From an uncultured Bacteroidales bacterium (lineage in GTDB: Bacteria > Bacteroidota > Bacteroidia > Bacteroidales > F082): a stretch of 45,969 bases of DNA. This document shows, piece after piece, positions 42,801-45,969 of this stretch. The stretch spans positions 1 to 45,969 of the forward strand of contig ONFO01000026.1 in assembly GCA_900317155.1 (NCBI GenBank), written 5' to 3'. The position numbers and the translations under genes were made by a program. The notes under the pieces were generated by a model. It saw only the letters and a list, made by a program, of their open reading frames with translations. It was not told the origin of the DNA and ran no database searches. Within the stretch, counting starts at the first letter, position 1. The number at the start of each line of letters is the position of its first letter.

Positions 42801-43378
42801 CCAGACATATATGCATTTCCACCACCGACATACCCATTTTCCTCGTAGACAAAAAACACGTTGATTTCTTCGGTTGGATTAACACTATAGTATTCTATTT
42901 CACTATCCGATAAATAACCTGATGAATTTTTGTTGTACGTATAAGCGTTGTCATTGTAATGGAAATAAATACCTTGGAGACGCAACCTGTATTTTCGGTC
43001 TAGTTGAGGAGTACTATTCCCTAAAGGCAAATGCATTTTTGGATTATCAGACAGCATATGATTAGCATAAAAAATAAGGGTTTCAGAATAATCATAAGCT
43101 GTAAATCCACAATTCCCATTTCCATCATCATGAGGCGTAAAATTCAATGTACTGTCTGATTTCATCATGAAATGAAAATTTACTTTTACGAATTTCATGG
43201 AAGTATACTCATCCGGAATATACCTGTCTGTTAATTCACTGCGAAGGAAATCCTCTTCATATTCAATTTCGCATGTGTATTGGGCATGTAAGTATAAACA
43301 ATGAAATAGGAAAAACCAAATAGATATAGTTTGAAAGATTGTTTTTACATTAGTTCTCATAGTCGATAGTTTTATCAT
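39836..43378 (-). CDS. M43 (pappalysin-like) metalloprotease with beta-helix, T9SS-exported
   Basis: The protein has 1180 aa, or 1174 if it starts at the second Met (43360, MRTNVKTIFQ). The 43378 start overlaps the previous stop by ATGA, which favours coupling. A signal peptide to LHA-Q is present. The zinc site HETGHNLGLHH (His224, Glu225, His228, His234) with the Met-turn NNIMDYSG and the CMDTP element fits the M43 family. A parallel beta-helix region follows (~365-720, with the GLMWQGIEVWGN linker). A long mostly helical region (~780-1080) and a T9SS sorting domain (LSPNPATTWTTVDY, ending GKLVVTK) complete it. Base composition changes sharply within the gene: the protease half is AT-rich and the helix half is GC-rich, as if two parts were joined. 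Substrate unknown. Confidence 0.9.
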   Translation of the reverse strand: MIKLSTMRTNVKTIFQTISIWFFLFHCLYLHAQYTCEIEYEEDFLRSELTDRYIPDEYTSMKFVKVNFHFMMKSDSTLNFTPHDDGNGNCGFTAYDYSETLIFYANHMLSDNPKMHLPLGNSTPQLDRKYRLRLQGIYFHYNDNAYTYNKNSSGYLSDSEIEYYSVNPTEEINVFFVYEENGYVGGGNAYMSGNRFVRIKAAWQKYIHGCGNDGFWGDAWALVHETGHNLGLHHTMHLPDGTCCTISNNCDDGCMDTPTLNEIIASGQPDPCPHWGQNIPTKSNNIMDYSGEQSVTPEQLGRIHYTLMHDMISYIYDDYCSLNLNEPEYMLGAGQVLTWQNDRILKNNLVIENGARLTLKDCTLYVPSGASIIVKPGGSLFLDGATITNRCGLMWQGIEVWGNSGTHQYEANGSYGQGYLEMRNGATIENAICAVELWRPEHYNTTGGIIHATDATFRNNAKSVHALWYTNYSYINDEQEMPYNSFFHNCSFSIDANYLGTTTFFKHVDMKHVKGISFLGCDFSVNRNVPGVSLWCMGIGAYEAGFTVNSYCENSNVLPCPDEYLIPSSFYGFHRGIHASNDGSAARMFTVRNSLFDNNTCGIYALNTDYATIVDNDFTVGCGSDCDFGIYADGLSAFCIEENTFHPRATNTGSPYGIVIVNSQGTNDIYRNSFANLRCGNVAVGDNKTSTSGLTYTCNTNSGNAIDFCVLKDGSIGDVASSQGSATMPAGNTFDGSLYHFYNDGNQKITYYYDINDSDQTPATSLLHRVDAFDTRNSNRCLTHYGNGGSVVKSASEKAALESDYLSAHATYSSLLQLYESRIDGGSTPAQVADINNATSSDMWRLRAQLLGLSPYVSGEVLTTAADRDDVFTDPVLFEILAANPDELKKDTLISYLENKDNPLPDYMVDLLRQIASGFTARTALQAQMAQYQHDYSLAAGDIVRSNLDDSIANPTELRTWLGNMGDIASDRMIVASYLQEGDSVHAFALANMLPALYGLQGNALADHADYMRLITLHQTLNRENRNVLGLTEAEALMVDSIATYGTGTSRAMAEAILSEISDDYVTTYSCPTMPDDGDGGDRGIGNATNASMNEAMGFTVSLSPNPATTWTTVDYTLPAKTSKATVTIANTLGVSVVSTELDGSQGQKVLDLRGLADGVYVYTVCCGELIHTGKLVVTK

Positions 43379-44397
43379 GATTGTTCTTTAATTATTCTTG
43401 TCGATAATATAGTTGTTCCAAGATTGCAGGTTAGATAGTATAATCCTGCAGGAACATCGTCTAAATCAATGGTAATAGAAGTGGAAGATTTTTCATCAAA
43501 CGAGCGAATTTTTCTACCCATACTATCATACAATTCTAAGATAAATGGTGTGCCAACAGGAACAAAAACATTGACATCACCTTTTGTAGGATTAGGAAAC
43601 ACACTCCACATGGTATTGTCAGGGTTTTCAGCTGTATCAACATAGTCTTCACAAATATAATCACAATTCACATTCGGCCAGGAATAGTTAACGTTGATCA
43701 AATCATCCGAATAACATCTTAAGATTCCATAATTGTTGTTGTCGAAATGGCATTTTTGCCTCGGAAAAAGACTACTACTCACAGGCCCGATTCGCTCCAA
43801 AACTTTTATAGTATCAGAAGGCTCCCCCACCATTCCATTTGCAAATCCCCAAAACGAGTTCAAGTCGTCTGCAAGAAGTATGTATCTCAATTCAACCCCA
43901 TTGACTAATTCACTTCCTTTACCTACAATCGATACTCTTCCCTCTTCTTCTTCACATGATGAATCACCTGGTACAATCCAAGATGCCCCAATTTCCGCAC
44001 CAAAATCAAAAAGCTTGTAAAACCTCCCTTTTCGATAAATCATGATGGAATCTTGGTATTGCATGACATACTCTTTCCCAATCTCAAAATGAAATAGCTG
44101 TTCGGAAAAAAAGTCGTAACAATATTCCTCTATGTCAAGGACGGTACATTTGTAATTATCAATGATTGTGTCATTTGTAACTCTGATTTTTACATATCCT
44201 TGCGTGAACATTTCTTGTTTTGCGTTGTGCCATTCTGCCCCTATTGGAGCGAATTCCTGAATTTGTGAATACCCCTCTGATACTATCATAAGTAGCAGGA
44301 GAAGTAGGCCTTTGTTTTTTGAATTGTATAATGAATTCATTTTGTATCAGTTTTTAATGTTTTTGTTTCAGAATAATTGTGGTTGCAATACCCTCCG
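42190..44397. other. AT-rich island covering the protease half of the M43 gene and the 321-aa gene
   Basis: From about 42190 to 44397 the sequence is visibly richer in A/T (I estimate 35-43% G+C in lines checked by eye) than both sides (about 55%). The left edge falls inside the M43 gene near residue 396, at the GLMWQGIEVWGN linker. The right edge falls between the 321-aa and 523-aa genes. It suggests a transferred or recombined segment. Confidence 0.65.
43375..44340 (-). CDS. Secreted T9SS protein of unknown function, 321 aa
   Basis: A signal peptide (MNSLYNSKNKGLLLLLLMIV, cleaved near GYS-Q26) is followed by a mature region of ~210 residues with strand-rich segments (EWHNAKQEMFTQGYVKIRV, ELRYILLADDLNSFWGFANG) and several cysteines. 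No recognised catalytic motif is visible. A sorting domain (~240-321, VFPNPTKGDVNVFVP, then YYLTCNLGT, ending RIIKEQS) marks export through T9SS. The gene is AT-rich compared with the genes around it except the adjoining half of the M43 gene, and its stop overlaps that gene's start by ATGA. The two probably arrived together and are translated together, so a partner or accessory role for the protease is possible but unproven. Confidence 0.8.
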   Translation of the reverse strand: MNSLYNSKNKGLLLLLLMIVSEGYSQIQEFAPIGAEWHNAKQEMFTQGYVKIRVTNDTIIDNYKCTVLDIEEYCYDFFSEQLFHFEIGKEYVMQYQDSIMIYRKGRFYKLFDFGAEIGASWIVPGDSSCEEEEGRVSIVGKGSELVNGVELRYILLADDLNSFWGFANGMVGEPSDTIKVLERIGPVSSSLFPRQKCHFDNNNYGILRCYSDDLINVNYSWPNVNCDYICEDYVDTAENPDNTMWSVFPNPTKGDVNVFVPVGTPFILELYDSMGRKIRSFDEKSSTSITIDLDDVPAGLYYLTCNLGTTILSTRIIKEQS

Positions 44398-45969
44398 TCA
44401 TTCCTTCACCACCTTGTCCGAATAAGTCTTCCCGTCCTCCAAGGTGACCTTCATCAGGTATTGCCCTGGCGCGAGGCCTTGCAGGTTGATGCTTTCCAGG
44501 CCATCGCTTTGCGTGCGCACCAAGCGCCCTTGCATGTCGTAGAGTTCGACTTTGGCGGGCTTCACGTCGGGCGAGTATTGCAGGTGGAGCCGGTCTTGGG
44601 CGGGGTTGGGATAGAAGAGGTAGGGGCGGATTTCTATTTCTCCTTCTTCTACCTGATCCAAACCTTCATCGGTTAGGAAGAAAAAGAAAATGCCGCTATG
44701 GGGTTCCAGTTGGTTGTGACTATATCCTGCAACGTATACCCCTTTCTCATTCCCGTTCTCGTCTTTTAGCAAATCAGAATAGCAACTCCATTGAGGATCC
44801 ACCTTAAGTGAATGGGGCTCATAGCAGTAACGTTTCCAAATAACATTCAGGTTACGATCCATCTTCACAGCGGTCATGGTGGGGTTAGACTCCACGTCAG
44901 GTTCCCTGTAGACAAGATAAACGTTGCCATCAGAAGATATCTGGAAACACATGATGCGCACATTGGTTGTGGGGCCGGGTTGGTCGTTGAAATGTACCAA
45001 GGCTTTCCTCTGCATGGTGCGCATTTCATAGCATGCCACTGAGGCGCCGCATTCACGGAAGTCATAATACCAGGCCGAATCACGAATAACAGGTGCGGCC
45101 ATATACACATCTTCACCATCGGGAACGACAAACGTGGTATTGGCGGAGCCAAACTGAAACTCTTTCACCACTTGGATGCTGATTGTATCATTAATTTCAT
45201 ATATGGTATCCTGCAGCAATTTGTTGATTACATGATAGTTTTTCACTTGGAAAGTGGAATCTATAACATAGATGAAAAGATTTCCTCCAGAGCTTTCTTT
45301 CCATTGGTAATATTGTTTCGGTGTCGACTTAAACTCATTCATCGTACGGATGTAATTATGGCTTTCGGGCAGCACGGCCTCATGCTTCAGCGTTCCATCG
45401 ACACCGCAACGAGCTATGTGGCAAACATCCCCTCCATTGGCTCTTTCGGTATAATATTTCAAAATCAAATCACCTTGGCTGTCAATCATATAGCTATCGA
45501 TATAATCGAAGGCGATTGTGTCGCAAAGGTGAGCCACCACGTCATCGTCAGGGTTGGTGTTGAGATCATCGTCAGAGAAGTGCGAGATTCGCAATGCGGT
45601 GCCACCGTTGCCGTCTGGTTCGATGTTGACACGAAGGTTGCCCTCACCACGTGGGTCTTGAGCGAACAGGTACCATGCCGGAGGAGTGGTGTCGGCCACA
45701 AACAAAGAATCGGTGATTTGCAAAGAGGTGGGAGACACCTTATAAAAACAAAGACCTGCAATAATTGGGGGAATGTTGTTGTCTCCACTGGGACTCATCA
45801 TCAATACATTGGCAACAAGGTCACCGTTGCGTTGCTGCAAAAGCTTGTTTTCAAACTGAGGAATATCGTAGCCTGAGTAATGGAACGGGATGAAATCCAT
45901 CTGGACTTCCTGAGCATGGGCAAGAATGGCCACAAGGGCAAAAGCCATGGATAAAAGTATTTTTTTCAT
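44398..45969 (-). CDS. Secreted beta-rich T9SS protein, 523 aa
   Basis: The start codon is the last three bases of the window. The signal peptide that follows at once (MKKILLSMAFALVAILAHA-Q) supports this as the true start, although upstream sequence is not visible. The mature part consists of repeated strand patterns reminiscent of a beta-propeller (IDSQGDLILKYY, QISSDGNVYLVYRE, DENGNEKGVYVAGYS). I cannot name the family. It ends in a T9SS sorting domain (~448-523, FYPNPAQDRLHLQYSP, then LYDMQGRLVRTQS, ending YSDKVVKE). It is the first visible gene of the operon that runs through 43375 and 39836 to the terminator at 39622. Its base composition is GC-rich, unlike the next gene. Role unknown; it is probably a cell-surface or released protein. 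Confidence 0.82.
   Translation of the reverse strand: MKKILLSMAFALVAILAHAQEVQMDFIPFHYSGYDIPQFENKLLQQRNGDLVANVLMMSPSGDNNIPPIIAGLCFYKVSPTSLQITDSLFVADTTPPAWYLFAQDPRGEGNLRVNIEPDGNGGTALRISHFSDDDLNTNPDDDVVAHLCDTIAFDYIDSYMIDSQGDLILKYYTERANGGDVCHIARCGVDGTLKHEAVLPESHNYIRTMNEFKSTPKQYYQWKESSGGNLFIYVIDSTFQVKNYHVINKLLQDTIYEINDTISIQVVKEFQFGSANTTFVVPDGEDVYMAAPVIRDSAWYYDFRECGASVACYEMRTMQRKALVHFNDQPGPTTNVRIMCFQISSDGNVYLVYREPDVESNPTMTAVKMDRNLNVIWKRYCYEPHSLKVDPQWSCYSDLLKDENGNEKGVYVAGYSHNQLEPHSGIFFFFLTDEGLDQVEEGEIEIRPYLFYPNPAQDRLHLQYSPDVKPAKVELYDMQGRLVRTQSDGLESINLQGLAPGQYLMKVTLEDGKTYSDKVVKE

Overview
The window looks like a piece of a Bacteroidota chromosome, most likely an uncultured gut-type member of the Bacteroidales. 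Three lines of evidence support this. Several genes have Bacteroidota promoters with a TAnnTTTG -7 box, three of them with a TTG/TTTG element exactly 19 nt upstream. Signal peptides typically end in A-Q. Many proteins end in a type IX secretion (T9SS/Por) C-terminal sorting domain with the PNPxxG motif. No tRNA, rRNA, CRISPR array, insertion sequence or phage gene was seen.

Left part, mostly plus strand (1-8.6 kb). It begins with the 3' end of a T9SS surface protein and its terminator. Next come a Nudix hydrolase and a fused ADP-forming acetyl-CoA synthetase-type acyl-CoA ligase. Three small membrane or lipoprotein genes follow, then an ABC-2 type ATPase, permease and GntR (YtrA-like) regulator operon. 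Last is a GSGD-repeat lipoprotein of the DUF2807 head-GIN type. This is ordinary housekeeping and envelope material with several palindromic intergenic repeats.

Middle and right part, all minus strand (8.7-46 kb). Reading in the direction of transcription from 45969 downward, an exported-protein operon holds a beta-rich T9SS protein, a 321-aa T9SS protein and an M43 (pappalysin-like) metalloprotease with a beta-helix. It ends in a strong terminator at about 39.63 kb. A 1593-aa gingipain-family (C25) protease comes next, followed without large gaps by six large secreted paralogs. The first three have a Cys-rich front domain plus Ig/PKD repeats, and the last three have an IgGFc-binding-protein-like front. 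A separate lipoprotein/outer-membrane barrel pair follows, and then a second C25 protease of 1628 aa.

The most unusual content is the six-gene array (15.6-34.7 kb). Two unrelated front ends are joined to one shared back end: a variable number of short GCDS-type repeats, a conserved module of about 110 aa that I cannot assign to a known family, and one subtype of sorting domain. The proteases carry a different sorting-domain subtype. I infer a surface-display locus for binding, and perhaps cleaving, host or dietary glycoproteins, built by tandem duplication, front-end replacement and recent gene conversion. The binding partners cannot be told from sequence alone.
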